Positions 37,462 to 50,004 of a stretch of DNA of 64,000 nucleotides are shown piece after piece; position 1 is the first letter of the stretch; each line of letters starts with the position of its first letter. The position numbers and the translations under genes are program-made. The stretch lies in assembly GCA_021209875.1 (NCBI GenBank), contig JAGYVD010000006.1, positions 2,418,001 to 2,482,000 on the forward strand, in the 5' to 3' direction. The notes under the pieces are model-generated. The model was not told where the DNA came from and made no database searches. It saw only the letters and a list, made by a program, of their open reading frames with translations. Source of the DNA: Rosellinia necatrix (lineage: Eukaryota; Ascomycota; Sordariomycetes; Xylariales; Xylariaceae).

Positions 37462-40400
37462 TCCCCTCCCTTGTCTGTGCCCAGCCCAGAACTCCTCCAT
37501 CCAACCAACCATCCACGCCTCCTCCCCATCATCCATGTTACCATGCATGTCATCACTGCACCGTTGGTTAGTGGCTGGGAGGGGATATTGGGTGGAAAAT
37601 TCACAATAATAGGACAGTCGAGCACACACAAACCTCCCCTCCGCCAATCATGACCGCAGGTGTGGTAGCATTGCTCATTGCCCTGTACATACATATCTGT
37701 AGCAAAAGGCACACAGAATAGTCCAACATTGACAAGACTACTGATCTACAGTACTTGGGCTGCCATCTTTTTTTTTTTTTTTTCGTGAAACATGACGAGG
37801 AAAACAGATCAGAGACATGCAGGACCGATACTATCCCCCCGTGGCTGGGGGAATTTTTAGGTTTTTTCTTACGTCGCGTTTTGATTCCTGTCCCTCTTTT
37901 TTTTCAGCCCCCATTCTCAACTACTTACACATTCTTGCTTTTCGCTAGATAGATGGCGCTTTTGGTGTGCACGCGGATGGGAAGTTGGGAATGTGTACAA
38001 TACAGCTCACTCGCCGCACAAAATTAGGGTCCAACAGAAGCGAAAAGATAATAATCTTTGCCCATGCTTATCCTTCCTTCCTTCCTTCCTGCCTTCCTTC
38101 GCTGGCCGGCCCGACACACGCGCTCTCTGTCGCTCATTCTCTCTATGCGGGCGCGGGCGCGGGCGCGGGACACACAAAGCTCCCGTTCGCCTTTCGATCC
38201 TGACTAAACAACCGGCAATATGAAGTATGACGCATGTGAGATAGCCTTTCCATGTTGGGCAGTATGTGTGTATTGCGTATTCCTACCTGACCTAAACAAA
38301 TGGATGAGTGGATGAGTGGATGCCTAGTGAAACCTCTCGCCACAGTAGCTGAGCAGCAGCTGGAAAAAAAAAACCAAAGAGGAACAAAAAGAGCCTCCAA
38401 ACAAAGGATTGGGTACCTAGATAGAATGTGCCTCCTATTCACCCCCTCCCCCTTTAACACCCCCGACTTACTATCACCCGCATGCATCGGGTATTACACC
38501 AGATAGATATGTACATAGGACTCAGTCGTTAGCGATTATTGGGCGTCAGACTCGCGTATCGCTGTAACCTCTTTCTCCCCCCCAACCCAGGTCCCTCCGG
38601 GTTATTTGCCTGCTTTGTGCGTCAGCGCTTTTGGCAGCTAGCCCGATCGCAGCGAGTAGTACATGTAGCCTTACCGAGCTGGATTGGCAGCAGATCGATC
38701 TTAGGCACAGACACATGATTACGCCGTCCTGTGTGCGGCGCAACGCACCGAGAGACTCCAGGAAAGCGTAAGGTCGGTTTATCAGCTCGGTTTTAAAACC
38801 GTCAGGTTTTCTTTTCCCCTATGTCTTGCTAGGACGTCTACATATCGAGATTACAGCCGAATCATCACGCTCCGTATTTCCCCGAGAGACGTCCAACCTA
38901 TCACATGATGGCCGTGTGAACTAAGCTAATAGATAGAATCATATATCGGTAGATATATTGCGTGTAAATGTATAAATATATATATATATATAAGACAGCA
39001 TTATCACACTCACGCAAGCCTCGCGAAGGACAACCGAGACGAACAGTTTTCCTTGCGTCACCACACACACGAGAGCCGATGACGAGACTCATACGCCACG
39101 CCGGGGGACCCCAAATTCGAAACCCGTTTCCTTCCTCCTCCCCCCAAACCTAATTCGCCTCCACTGCACAGCAGACGGGCAGGTAATACCATCTGTGTTA
39201 GCCCGTCTGTCGGTACTAGCCCCGGCAGGCCGGAACCCACGGGCCCAAGCGTCGGCACGTCCAAACGGCGCGCGCCCCTCCCTTCGCGAGACAAGACGCA
39301 GAATCGACTTAGACCTACATGAACGAGACGGGCGCCCGCACCACCAGGACAGCCGCTTGTCCCCCCCCTTCCCCCACCCCCCCTTCTCTACTCGCCTACT
39401 TAGACTCGTAATACACACCGCGACGGTGCACGTAAGCGCCGGATAGTCACAGTACAGAACAGCGCAGCGCAGGCTGAGGAGAGAGGGGGAAGGGAGAGGA
39501 AAGGATGCGCATTGGCCTACTCGTCCGTGTTGGTGATTTTTTTTCCCCCTCCTTTCTTTGTCTTGCTTGCTTGCCCACTCGCTTGCTGCGTGTCTTAACT
39601 GCCGCTTCCCATCCCTATGTCGTGCGAAATAAGGAGGGGGGTGGAGGAGGAGAAGGAGGAGGTTTGTATGGGTGCCCGCACCGCGCCGCTTCTTCGTTCG
39701 AGGAACACGGGGGACTGCTGCTGCTGCTGCTAGTGGCGGCGGCGGCGGCGGTGGTGTATATGCCGTCTTTTCTCTCTTTCTGTCGGCGCCGATCAAGCTC
39801 CGATGTCGATCGATCGCGCGTTGTCTCTGCCGCCTGGGACGTGGCGTTCGGGGATTTCTTGCTTGACGGTTTACCGTTGTCGTCGTCGTCGTCATTGGGT
39901 GGTGAGTGGTGTTTGCTCGCTCCTCAGTGCGGCGGGTATATGAACTTGTTCGGTGTTAGGGGATGGCAGTTACGTAGATGGGTATCGAATAACTTGAGAT
40001 AGCCAGCTTGTGTTCAAGTCTCGGTGCTGGGGTCGTAGAACTAGTGCCCTCTCATCCGCCACGTGCTTAAGTTCGTATCCAATATAGTGCATGCCATAAG
40101 CCTTAATCCTCTTGCCTGAATAGCTCCGCATCCTGGAGCGATTTTCGCCCGGGATGAGGTTGCTGTCGTCATCATCATGGCCGGGGCCGGCGTTGCTGTT
40201 GCCATCATCGCCATCTCGAGGTTTTTCGTCGTCGTCGGAGTCAAATTTGTCTAAAACTGCCTCGGCCGTCGCTGTTCACGTTAGGGTCGTTGTGCCTAGT
40301 CCCTATCTCACTTGGGCTTTTGGTTTTTGACACTCCCGTCAAAGGCTACCGAGATATTTAGGCTAGCAAGGTTTTTCTTATGGAGACCAGCGGGGGCGCC

Positions 40401-41360
40401 AACTCCGGACAGCCTTTTACTTATTTCTATTTGATGTACTACCCCGGGGCTGGCGCTCGCGCCATCTATTGACATGAGGTCTCTCGTAAAATGGTACTTG
40501 AGTCATTCTTCCGTGGCCGTTTAGGTTGCGGATGGATTGAGCGATGTGGTGCTAGTTCGCTGTTGGGGTTTCAGGTGTGGTGCGACCAAAGACGCTCACC
40601 TCCTTGCCTTGTTCTCTTGATGTCCCATTCATGCTCTCTTAGGTCGCGCGGTAGTCATACGAGACCATGAGGAGGAGGTAGAGGTGCTCGAGTTGCTATC
40701 TGGGTAATGAGTGTCCTGACCGATCTTGAGTATTCATCTCACATATTCGTAGAAAGTCCCTGGACTTCATCAATAGCCGAGTAAAGTTCTCCAGGTGCAC
40801 TGGCTCTTCGTTCTTCTAAACAAGGGACTAACCGAGGTGTCAGAGGGAGCACCACTTGCTCCCTCCTCCTCATATACCGAAGGATTGTATAGGGCCCAAA
40901 GGCCACGACTTCAGGTTGCTTGCTGGTTGAACCTTATGGGACATCAGATATTTGACGTGGCACTAACAAATTTAGACTGGTCGACAGGCGCGAACCAATC
41001 ATTGTCCCCTTTCTGTTTGCGACCTGGCAAGAACTATACTGGTGGGCGATGTTGATGGCACGGATAACTTACAAAGCCCCTCATGTCATTCATTGGGTAC
41101 AACCGGTGTTTTCAAAAGGCGCGGGGTGCCAGTGTTAGTTATTGGATATTCGCCTCGCTTATAGATGAAAAATAATTGAGTTACTTGAGCAAATCTTAAC
41201 CGAGGGTTGGTTATACTGTCGATCGTGATGTATGAACTACACCACACGACGACTATTTGAGAATGAGAACCCGTTCTGTCCTGGTATTGTCTTCTCTTTA
41301 TCCTGTGTTCGATGTCCTATTAAAATCATTGCGTGCTCTGTGCGAGAACTGCTGCCGTAT

Positions 41361-43237
41361 TCACTGTGGTGGTGTATCACCCTCACCAATCCTACGCCGT
41401 ATTCTTATGGGAACTTTGCCCGTTGGGTGTGATACACCGCCTCCGAAACTACCAAGTGAAAAGTCCTCCTTAACGTTCAAACCCTCTTCTAGTATCTCGC
41501 AATCAAACATGCTAACCATCAAAGCAATTGTCAATAGTATCTGCCGTTTGGCAAAATGCCGGCCGGGACATTGCCGCGGTCCACCACCGTACGGAATCCA
41601 CGACCCTTCGACCTCTCTCGTCGAGAATATTGGAGCGGGGTTATGCGCTTGTAGGGTATCCTTGGTGTCCCTCGACGAGCGATTTAGGAATCTTCCGGCC
41701 CAGAACTTGTCAACCGGATGCTCATTCTTTTCGCTGGTGCACCAGACTTCCGCATCCATATGCGCAACCGTTGTCGGTGTCACTACAACTTTCTTCTTCG
41801 GTATAACCCAATCTTGAATCTTTAGGTCAATCCTGTCTGGCATTCGGATGATATAGAAATGCATCCTAAGTCGCAGAGTCTCAGCATATACGGCTTGTAA
41901 GACAGGTAAGCGAAGTAAACGGTCGATGTCAAACCTAACAAGGCTATCTGCACCTTCGTTTCTAAGTTTGCAGGTGTCAACCTCGGCTCTTAGACCCGCA
42001 AGGAGCTCGGGATCTCTATATATATCAAAAATCGACCAGGATGTAGCTGTAACAGCATTCCGTGCTCTGTATAAACATTAGCCAGAAAATCACCAAAACA
42101 CACGAGACAGGACTCTCTTGCTCACGCCCATATTGCGCCGAAGTCTTGGGATGCGATAGCCGCGTGGTCAAAACCGTCCATATCGAGAAACATTTTTTGC
42201 CGTTCCCGAAAGAAGCTGCAGCCCCAGAATGGGTCATCGCCATCGTCGCCGATTGCTGACTCGGTAAAGTGATCTCTCGCATGTTGCTGCCAAGCCTTCA
42301 CAGCGTCTAATACCTTCCTTCGATCTGCATATGCTTTTGGAGCAAGAAACGACGGGGTTCCTGTTCATTAGATTAGTGAGCTCCTAAGAGAACTAATGTA
42401 ATTATTCAATCGCCGTACCTCGTAGATACGTCTGCAGATTACGGTCGAAATTCCAAAAGCTCTGCAAAAAGTCCGGAGACAGGGCTAAGAGGTGCGGACC
42501 GCACAACGCGTTGATGACTGAGATAGTAGTCTCATCCCCGACAAGCTGCATCAAGTCGGCCTGATAATCCCAGCTGGATCCAGCACGATTGTGCATAGCG
42601 TGTAGTCGTTGCGTGATGTTATCTGTAAACCGATTCCAGAAAGGTAGCAGTCCCTTTCCTTCCAGAAAACGGACCAGTGACTCGTGCACGCGATAGTCAA
42701 TTCGATTATGGGCCTCAACTTTACTGTCAGGATGTGGTGTATGGTTACCGCCCGAGTCGTCCTTGTCGAATAGACTCAATGCTTTCGCTGGTAATCCGAA
42801 GGCGTGCCCGAGAGCAAATTTTACAAAGGGGATTGACGTGCACACCCAAGAACCTTTAAAGAGCGCCTTCACATTATCCGCTCCGCCAACAACGTAGAAC
42901 TCTTGGTTCAGTATCCTGACACGCACAGGGTGCTTGCTCTGGAAGAAGTTGCTGCTGCACGTCAGTGGAAGCGGCAGACAAGCCGTTGGGCTATAGGAAC
43001 TCACTTCCGGTTCAAGAGGAATGCCCTCGGGTTGAGCAAATATGCGATTGGCAGGCTTCCTATGAAGGGGAACACGTAAGGGAATGTAGGGGGGACGCCT
43101 TTTCCGCCCGCAAGCTTGTTGTTCGTGATAGGCTCATGCTGCTTTGCCGCATACCAAAGCCAAAGCGCGCCAAACAGTAGTAATGAAAGCGCCCCTGGAT
43201 TGAATTTAACCCCAAGTGAAAGAATATCTGAGAGCAT
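41361..43237 (-). CDS. Cytochrome P450 monooxygenase
   Basis: Membrane-anchored P450, 569 aa, intact. Exons 43237-43005, 42954-42419, 42360-42126 and 42066-41361 sum to 1710 nt; the three introns (50, 58 and 59 nt) have GT-AG ends and phases that agree. An N-terminal hydrophobic anchor spans about residues 12-31, followed by a Pro-rich hinge. The I-helix motif is WAARNAVTATSW (around 333-345), the K-helix ExxR is ETLR (397-400), and the heme-binding loop is PYGGGPRQCPG with Cys501 as thiolate ligand. The loop and the long C-terminal part resemble fungal P450s annotated as oxysterol 7-alpha-hydroxylase-like (CYP7/CYP8-like); the substrate cannot be told. The downstream ATG was chosen because it starts the membrane anchor directly; another in-frame ATG is at 43342. 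No biosynthetic-cluster backbone gene lies nearby in the window. Confidence 0.9.
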
Positions 43238-43744
43238 TATTATGAACAGGCTGCCTTGCGCCTGGCAGTATTCGAATCTCCTCGAAAGGTCCCGACGACC
43301 TTTAGCAATTGAGGGTAATTGGAGGCGAAAAGGTCGAACCATTGCTGTGTCATTGGCGCGTGGCGCTGCTATTATTAACCCGTCATGTAGAGCGATCTGT
43401 GCGTGCGTCAGTGGTATTTAGCCCCTATTAGCAGCTTGGCAACCAACAACATGGGATGACGCTAGGGGGCGATGTAACATAGCATACCGAATGGGAAGAA
43501 AGAGGATGTCTATTATATCTTAATAGAGGCTTTGCTAAAATATACGTCTATACTCATTCAATACGGCTGTGTTAATATGCAGGCCACTCTGGCCCTAAAC
43601 ACACATACTTGCTTTAATAGTTTTGAGCCCCCACTACATAGAGAGACGTCGATGAGCATGAACGAAAGACGATGCGATCAGAAGCTGAGTTCATCCTGCT
43701 CGAAAATTTCGAACTATATAGCCTGCCATAAGCCTGACAGTGGC
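43238..43744. other. Intergenic upstream of the P450
   Basis: Promoter side of the P450 gene. No gene or marked repeat was recognised before the LTR-like relic. Confidence 0.45.
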
Positions 43745-43992
43745 TGTTGAGTTCTATCAATCCAATTTCATCCTACTTATAGGCAATGTGCTACAGAGGA
43801 CAATGATAACTTCGCTGAACCCCCAAGAGGTGTCGCGGAACTAGTTCTAACCTAAGAACTCCACTAGGGCACGGGCCAGAATACTGTATATAAAAGGAGC
43901 GAGTAGCTGGCGACTGACCAAGTGAGGAATCTTCCCTCCCTATGCAATAACATAAGTTATTTCTGGAACTACCAGCAGTACGAACTGTGACA
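43745..43992. mobile_element. Candidate solo LTR
   Basis: A 248-bp segment starts TGTTGAG and ends GTGACA, the TG...CA ends usual for LTRs. It contains a TATATAAAA box at about 43886-43894. Its last 125 bp resemble 18107-18231. The flanks AGTGGC and AGAGGC differ by one base and could be an eroded target duplication. No internal region or second LTR is present, so it would be a solo LTR. Confidence 0.4.
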
Positions 43993-44085
43993 AGAGGCGA
44001 GGAGACGTATCGCGTCGGCTCGGCTGCTCAGATACACATGCATGCTTTTGGGGTAGAGTAACTAACCAAAGACCAAGAATGCTGA

Positions 44086-45199
44086 GCGCTGCTGACTTCT
44101 CTAATACAGAAAGCTCTTGGAGTCTTAACCGGTTTAGCGTTTCTGTGCTTTGGGGGGCGGATAGCCATTCGCCTCATATATCAGAAGTGTCTATGTCTAG
44201 ACGATGGATTTCTAATCCTTGTTGCTGCTTCCCTGGTCGCCGCCACCGGCATTTTGTACCATATCTGTTATTTTATCTATCTGTATTCAGCTGCTCGGCT
44301 AGATCCGGAAGTCCTGCCTTATGTCGTCGCCGATTTTGACCAACTGCTTGATCTTCAGAAGAAGGCATACCCGTACGTAGCCTTGATATGGACGAGGATT
44401 TACGCCGTTAAAGGTTGCTTTCTGGTGTTCATGCGCCCGTTGGTCTGGCACATCTCACGAGGCGTGAACTGGTACTATTGGTTCATTGCTGTATTTTCTG
44501 TAATATCCTGGGCGTTTGTCGTCGTAGAGCCGTTGATTATCTGCTAGTATTTCGGCATAAACGCAAGTAAGTGCGGCCTATTCAAGTCAACTTTATCTCG
44601 ACGCTGACACATATTTTCTAGTTTAATGTCATAATTTTACTGTTGGTGAGAAAAGGACAATCGAACTTGCTGCGCTCGTAACTACTCTAGATATAATTTC
44701 CGATATAATGAGTAAGCCTCACATTCTTTTACATATTTCCATATACTTACGTGGCATTAGTTGTCAGCCTTCCTATTATTGTTCTTAAAAACTCGTTCCT
44801 CAATCGCTATACCAAATTCGGGCTGGCATTTTTTCTCTTCCTCTCAGTCTTTATGGCAATCATTGCCATTGTTAGAATATCAGGGTTTTATCACAAGAGC
44901 CTGGAAGATGACATTTGGGAATTCTCTTGGCAGCAAACTGAAGGCGCTGTGGCAGTCATGATGGCTTCAATCACACCTTTCGCACATCATTTGTAAAACA
45001 TAAAGGTGATGGCAAGGCAGAAGCACTTGAAGAAGCTCTACACCCCGACCATTTCCTCAGAGTCTTGGCGCACTTCAAGGCGCTAGCTCAGGAACAGCCT
45101 GAGGAGAACCCTACATCCAGCAGCTCAACCTTTAAGCTCTCTAGCCTACCATCGTCCATCTTAACCGGCCTACGAACTTTTATTCGCAAAAATAGTTGA
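44086..45199 (+). pseudogene. Rhodopsin-like (Pth11-related) fungal membrane protein, pseudogene
   Basis: Relic of a multi-span fungal membrane protein of the rhodopsin-domain type. Three exons can be traced: about 44101-44566, 44622-44711 and from 44761. The reading frame shows RIAIRLIYQK then LDDGFLILVAAS (TM), TIELAALVTTLDIISDI (TM), the KNSFLNRYTKFGLAFFLFLS turn and helix, and WEFSWQQTEGAVAVMMAS, in the order typical of the family. It is broken by an in-frame TAG (44545-44547), an in-frame TAA (44624-44626) and a one-base deletion near 44975 that moves the C-terminal tail into another frame ending at 45199. TAG and TAA are each one C-to-T step from Gln codons. The 5' end is unresolved: an ATG at 44079 is in a different frame from the first recognisable helix, so a second frameshift or a missing exon is possible. 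Confidence 0.75.
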
Positions 45200-45695
45200 G
45201 ATAGAGCAAGCTTTTCAACGCTTGCAAGTCTTGATTCGAGTGCGACGACTCTAGTGCCGACAATCACCTAGCTATCAAAAGGCAGCCGCAATCTGCCAGC
45301 ATTTAGTATCTTCTATAAATAACAACAGTCGGCAATGAAGAGCGGCCGTAGAAGCTAAAAGTTCGCCATTATGCAGGGCTACTAGGATATAGTGACTGTT
45401 CTTGTGTGCAAGTAGATATCTTTGGGAGGATAAAGACTGAGTTGGGCCCTAGAAGAAACCAGTTATGAACTACTCTTCAAACTCGATGGTGCCGCGAAAG
45501 AGCAACGAAAGAGCTTTACGACGGTGAAGATTTGGACATACATTATATACAATGAAGCAAACTACACATCACTTCAGGTCGTTTCCAAGCTAATGAAATA
45601 AATTCCAGGTCTTTGAACTGTGCTAGTGACGTAAGAGCAATATGGGGAATATAAGCTAAGGCATGCGGATTAAAAAGGATAATTCCACAATCTTC
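45200..45695. other. Intergenic, no gene seen
   Basis: Between the convergent ends of the membrane-protein relic and the NLR gene. Nothing recognisable. Confidence 0.45.
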
Positions 45696-48600
45696 TTAAG
45701 CAAGTTCTGGTACATAAAACATCTCGTCAAGTTCCATCTCCTCGTCTGACTCACTATCATACCACGTGTGCATCCCGCTTTTCTCCGGCTTGCATGGCTC
45801 CATCTTGGTCTCCACCTCATAAACCCATACATCGACAACAAATGGGTAGAGAGGGTCGAAACGCTCCACCTGAGAGTCGGGATCATCGTTTTCCGACTGG
45901 AAGTGAACTTTCAACAGGTGTTTAATCGCATCGTATTTTCGTTCATATTTCTGGCCGCTGACGCAGGTCGCACAAGAATCAAACGGCATGGCGGACATCA
46001 GGCTGGATAATACACAGTCTCTCATCTGATAATTGGGGTCGTCGCACACCCATCGCTTGACCTTATGGATGTGGGTTGACATGCAATGCTGCAACAGTTC
46101 CCCTTCAAGCCTATACCCTTCTGAATCGTGGTCTACACAAAGGGTGCAGAAGAGAGCTGTGTGTCGTTGTATGTAATGAGCCTCGAGACACTCATTGTTG
46201 GCGAACAGCATTTGGCATCTATGGTCTGCGCAACGGCAAATGCTGTCGGCATGATGCCAATCCCAGTAATGTAATTTTGAGGTCTCAGACGTTTTGTCAT
46301 AATCGAGTCTTTCGGAGCAGCCTTGAATTGCGCATGCACGATATCCCATAGACTCGTTCTTCGGAAAAGTGCTTTCATCTATCGCAATACCGTCAACTGA
46401 ATTCTCTTGGTTTGATGCTTTAACCCCCTGGTTGTCGATAAGTTGCTGCCGGGGAGAGTCTCTCTCGGTATCCCTCTTCCTTTTCCCGATCGCTACATCT
46501 TTGTCTCTCTGACCCCCCGCCGCGATGTCTTCGATGCTCAGTGATTCTGGTAGCTTCCGTGGTTTTGCGTTCTCTCGATCTTTAACTGCCAATAGTCCTG
46601 AGCGGATAGGTCTCCGCGCAGGCTTGTGTAAGTGGCACTTATTCATGTGGTTTTTCAGAGCACGTATTGTCTGAAACGGGGGGTATTTACAATCGGGAAT
46701 AGTGCATATAGCTAGCTGGGTGTGAGCCATCTCATGCTGGCGCCGCAAATCCTCGGATAAAAATCCTTCTGTTGCCCGAGGACAAAACCCGAGGCGACAT
46801 GTGAATGCAGAAGTTCTGAATTGGCTTTTCCACAATTCCAATTCAGTTGAAGATGCTCCTGAGAAGTGGTCTTGCTGGAGAAGGAAGGTTGTTATGTCTT
46901 GATAAGATGACAGCATTGTTGAGATACCATCTCTTCCCGGTGAATAACGTGACTTTTTAGGGTTCTGTAGAGCATCTGAATTCAAAGCGATAGAGTGGCT
47001 CTGGGAATAGTTTGCTGTAATGCCTTGTGCCTCTCGTAATATGTTAGCCTCTAAACGCTTCAAGCATCTGGCCTTTAGTGAGGCTTCGATATGCTTGGAG
47101 AGGAGCGGCTGGTCTTTGAGAAATTCGAGCCTGGCGTCCATTGATGTATCATCTAGGCGAAGGTTATCCTCAGGCGAGGAGTCCTTATATTTTTCGAGCG
47201 TATCCGCTAATTCGTTTGCAAGTTTAACCAGGTGCTCAGATTTGTTGAAATCACCCAAGGAGGCATAATGCAAGAGATGCTCGGTCCAGAATTCGGTAGC
47301 GTACACATGTAGACCATGAATGCCCTTTACTATCCGTATAGCCTTTGCATGTGGCGGCTCATCGAGGAGGTACTTGAAGCCTGAAAGGAGACAAGTAATC
47401 GTGGCAACGCAATGTTCAGTCGCCGCCTCCTTTTGGGTGATTTGAAAATTACTAGTAGATGACTGAAGAAATCTGAGAACGTCATCAGCATTTGGGACGC
47501 CTTGCCGCTAATATACAAGGGTACTCACTCTTTAACCGAGACATGTATAAACGTCAAGGTAGTATCGGGTCTCTCTTCGACAAGTGGCCCGCAAACGTCA
47601 AGAACGTAGCTGGGTACTAGGATTTTATTTATTGAAACACCTGACGCGAACGTCAAGGCAGACAAGAATTCCATGCGTTTCAGCGGTCGCTTTGAAAATG
47701 CAATCCATCCAAAGATACTCTTCAGGCGGTCCACGGATCGTTGCTCCAATTGGACTAGAATTTGTGTCAGAATTTTCTGATAACTAGAAAAAGGTTAGGT
47801 ACTGAATGGTTCGGCAGCTATAAATTTGGGGGGTTTACGGACAATTCTGAGATCTCTTTAGGCAACTCGTCAATAGAGGACTTAATTTCAGCACTGCTAT
47901 AAAATATCTCCCTTGACAGATAATCTAGAACGAGACGAGCATAAAGAAACATGCCTGTTTTCATGCGTGAGAAACATGGAGGTGAATTGAATCAGCAATG
48001 AAATTCATTAGGGTTTGCTTGACGTACCATCTGCCTTGTTAGTAATAACTCGCGTCAGATCTCCAATTTCTTTCTGGCTAAGTTCTAGTTGCCGAAGCTT
48101 ATCGTGTAATGAATGAAGGCGCTGAGAAACATATTGCATGATAGCCATTGTGACGCTTTTCCGTTCATCGGATAAGGACATCACCTGCCCTACTCGTAGT
48201 CGCTTGGCGATGGTAGGCGAATGGCGACTGGAAATCAGGATCTTACACACAGTATCACCACCCGAAGCTGTTTTGCCTGTGAGCTGGTTGAGGAAACTCA
48301 TCACGCTGGCTTGCTGTCGCGGCTCGCATTCATTGAGGCCGTCGAGTACGATCCAAACATACTTTACTTGTCGGGGTTCACTTGACGTCGCCTTCAGAAG
48401 AGCTAGAACTAACTTCTCAAGCGCTTGAACTGTTGGAGGTTTCCTCCCCAAGACATAATCTTTGTAGACGTGTGTAATTAATTCATCGTTGTTGCGAAGA
48501 AGCTGAAGCAAGATGGACCTGAGAATCTCGTGATATAAAATCGAGGATGTATACCTCTGACTGCAAAAGTAACGAATGACAAACTGGTTCGACGCCTTCA

Positions 48601-49597
48601 TGAATTTCGTGATTTCGGAGGTTAGCACGCTCTTCCCAGACCCGGGCTTCCCTTGTAGCCACAGAATTGGCTGGTCCGGACTTGGTCGAAGCCAGGATGT
48701 GATCTTGCAGTTCTTCAATGCCCAGGAGCAGGTCCCGGAAAACTTAGAGCTCTCTGATGAGACAATATCAAGTATCCCAAGTTGATCTGACTCATCAGCT
48801 TTGAACCAAGCTATTATCGATTCGTATTCTTTGGTGGTCTCTTTTTCATTCAGTTGTTGTATATGCGTAAGACTATCTTCTTTCCAGACTTTAATCTCTT
48901 CGCGCATCTCTCGAGCTTCTGCAATGTTAGAAGCATTAGCTTGCAAGTCAATGAGAGCTTCGTGGCGTTTCATATCATCTAGAAGATTATCAAAACGCCG
49001 CTGAAACCGACCCCAAGACGTAAGGAATAATAACTTCCAGCCTAATTAAAACATTTTTAGAATCTGTTCGGCAATATATATCGCGGGCGTTGATTTCTTA
49101 CTGTTACGACGGACGAATTGGTAGGCATTCTTATGGAATAGCATGATATCCCAGTAAAACACCGCAAGCGTTTGTTGAAATTCCATATTAGCAGAGAAGG
49201 CTTTGTTAAGGGTGCTGAATCGCCCAAGGGACTCGGAAATTCTCGAGTATCCTTTAATTACATGCTCAAACGCTTCAACGTATTCAGACGCAATTCGGAG
49301 TATCAACGTGATGGGAGCCCAGATCCAAGATAAGTATGGTGTGCCATTGCAAAGAATTTCGACAACATGCGAGTAATGCTCTATGCCTTGGAATAGGGGC
49401 ATTAGACGTCTCATGTTGCGAAGCGCCTGGCGAGCTGCCAGCTGGTTCTCGATATCGAGGGCGGCCTTCTTCACGTCTTCCAAGGTGACAGTCGAGAAAC
49501 CTCGAGAGTCATCCGGAGTTATCGTGCTTTCGATATCATCGAATGCTGACTTCATCGTCCGCCTTGCTACGGACGAAATCGCAGGTTTGAGGCCCAT
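45696..49597 (-). CDS. NLR-type STAND protein: DUF7708-like, NACHT, C2H2 fingers
   Basis: Intact fungal NOD-like receptor, 1217 aa, of the class tied to heterokaryon incompatibility and, by inference, innate immunity. Exons 49597-49102, 49041-48028, 47954-47843, 47783-47529 and 47472-45696 sum to 3654 nt, with four GT-AG introns of 56-73 nt. The N-terminal part (about 50-165) matches the fungal DUF7708-type helical domain (PLFQGIEHYSHVVEILCNGTPYLSWIWAPI region). The NACHT domain has the P-loop GKPGSGKS (296-303) and Walker B VLDGLNEC (about 397-404), with the winged-helix-like FIHVSVKEFL segment after it. The C-terminal part has C2H2-type pairs at about 851-876 and 882-906 and further Cys/His clusters to about 1150, with a basic KRKR (about 957). 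No WD40, ankyrin or TPR repeats are seen, which is unusual, as a zinc-finger array stands in their place. It is divergent from the SNF2 gene, 407 bp away. Confidence 0.88.
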
Positions 49598-50004
49598 TGT
49601 AATGTCTGTCGCAGTCTGCGAGGGGCAGTGGCAGAAACAGAGAGAAAAGAATATGGGACTGGTCCGGGTTTAATGACGCGCTTATGCAGTGCCCGAAGCT
49701 CTTGGTGGGTGGAGTTAGAAGCAGGCTGAACGTAGATCGGACTAGACTGCTCAGCACAGCCACCGCCCCAGGATTAATGTTACATACAGCCAAGACTGTC
49801 CCGGCGAAAGCTTTTCGGAGAACTGCTTACTCAGGCCTTTTCAGCTCCTTCCAAGAAACGGTTGGCTCGAGTTCACATTAATGACCAGCTCACTCTCCTC
49901 ATCTTTAGCAGACGTCTCACTCGCTAAACGTCTTTTTTAAGATGAACGCTTCATGACTGACTGCGCAACCGATCCCTAGTCTTTCGACAGCTCTTGGTGT
50001 CAGA
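49598..50004. promoter_or_regulatory. Shared divergent intergenic region, NLR / SNF2
   Basis: The only DNA between the start codons of the NLR (-) and the SNF2 ATPase (+) is 407 bp, so both promoters must lie here and may be co-regulated. No specific operator was identified. Confidence 0.5.

Larger units (their letters stand above)
32620..41360. other. Second gene desert with simple repeats
   Basis: About 8.7 kb without a recognised gene. Noted repeats: GTGGTAGT octamers 34799-34851, ATT repeats 35482-35512, CATC/CATCCAGC repeats 36144-36218, CCCTA-type repeats 37412-37461, CTTC repeats 38071-38100, GCGGGC repeats 38147-38169, TA tract 38976-38990, CTG and GGC triplets 39717-39752, and T or A runs at 33551, 34002, 34230, 36526 and 37769. 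The longest frame, 39089-39895 (-), is low-complexity and judged not to be a gene. Confidence 0.5.

Noticed and set aside
39089..39895. A 268-codon open frame on the minus strand
   Set aside because: Low-complexity (Thr, Arg, Pro, Leu and Ala runs) built from microsatellites, no recognisable domain, and comparable frames are open on the other strand.
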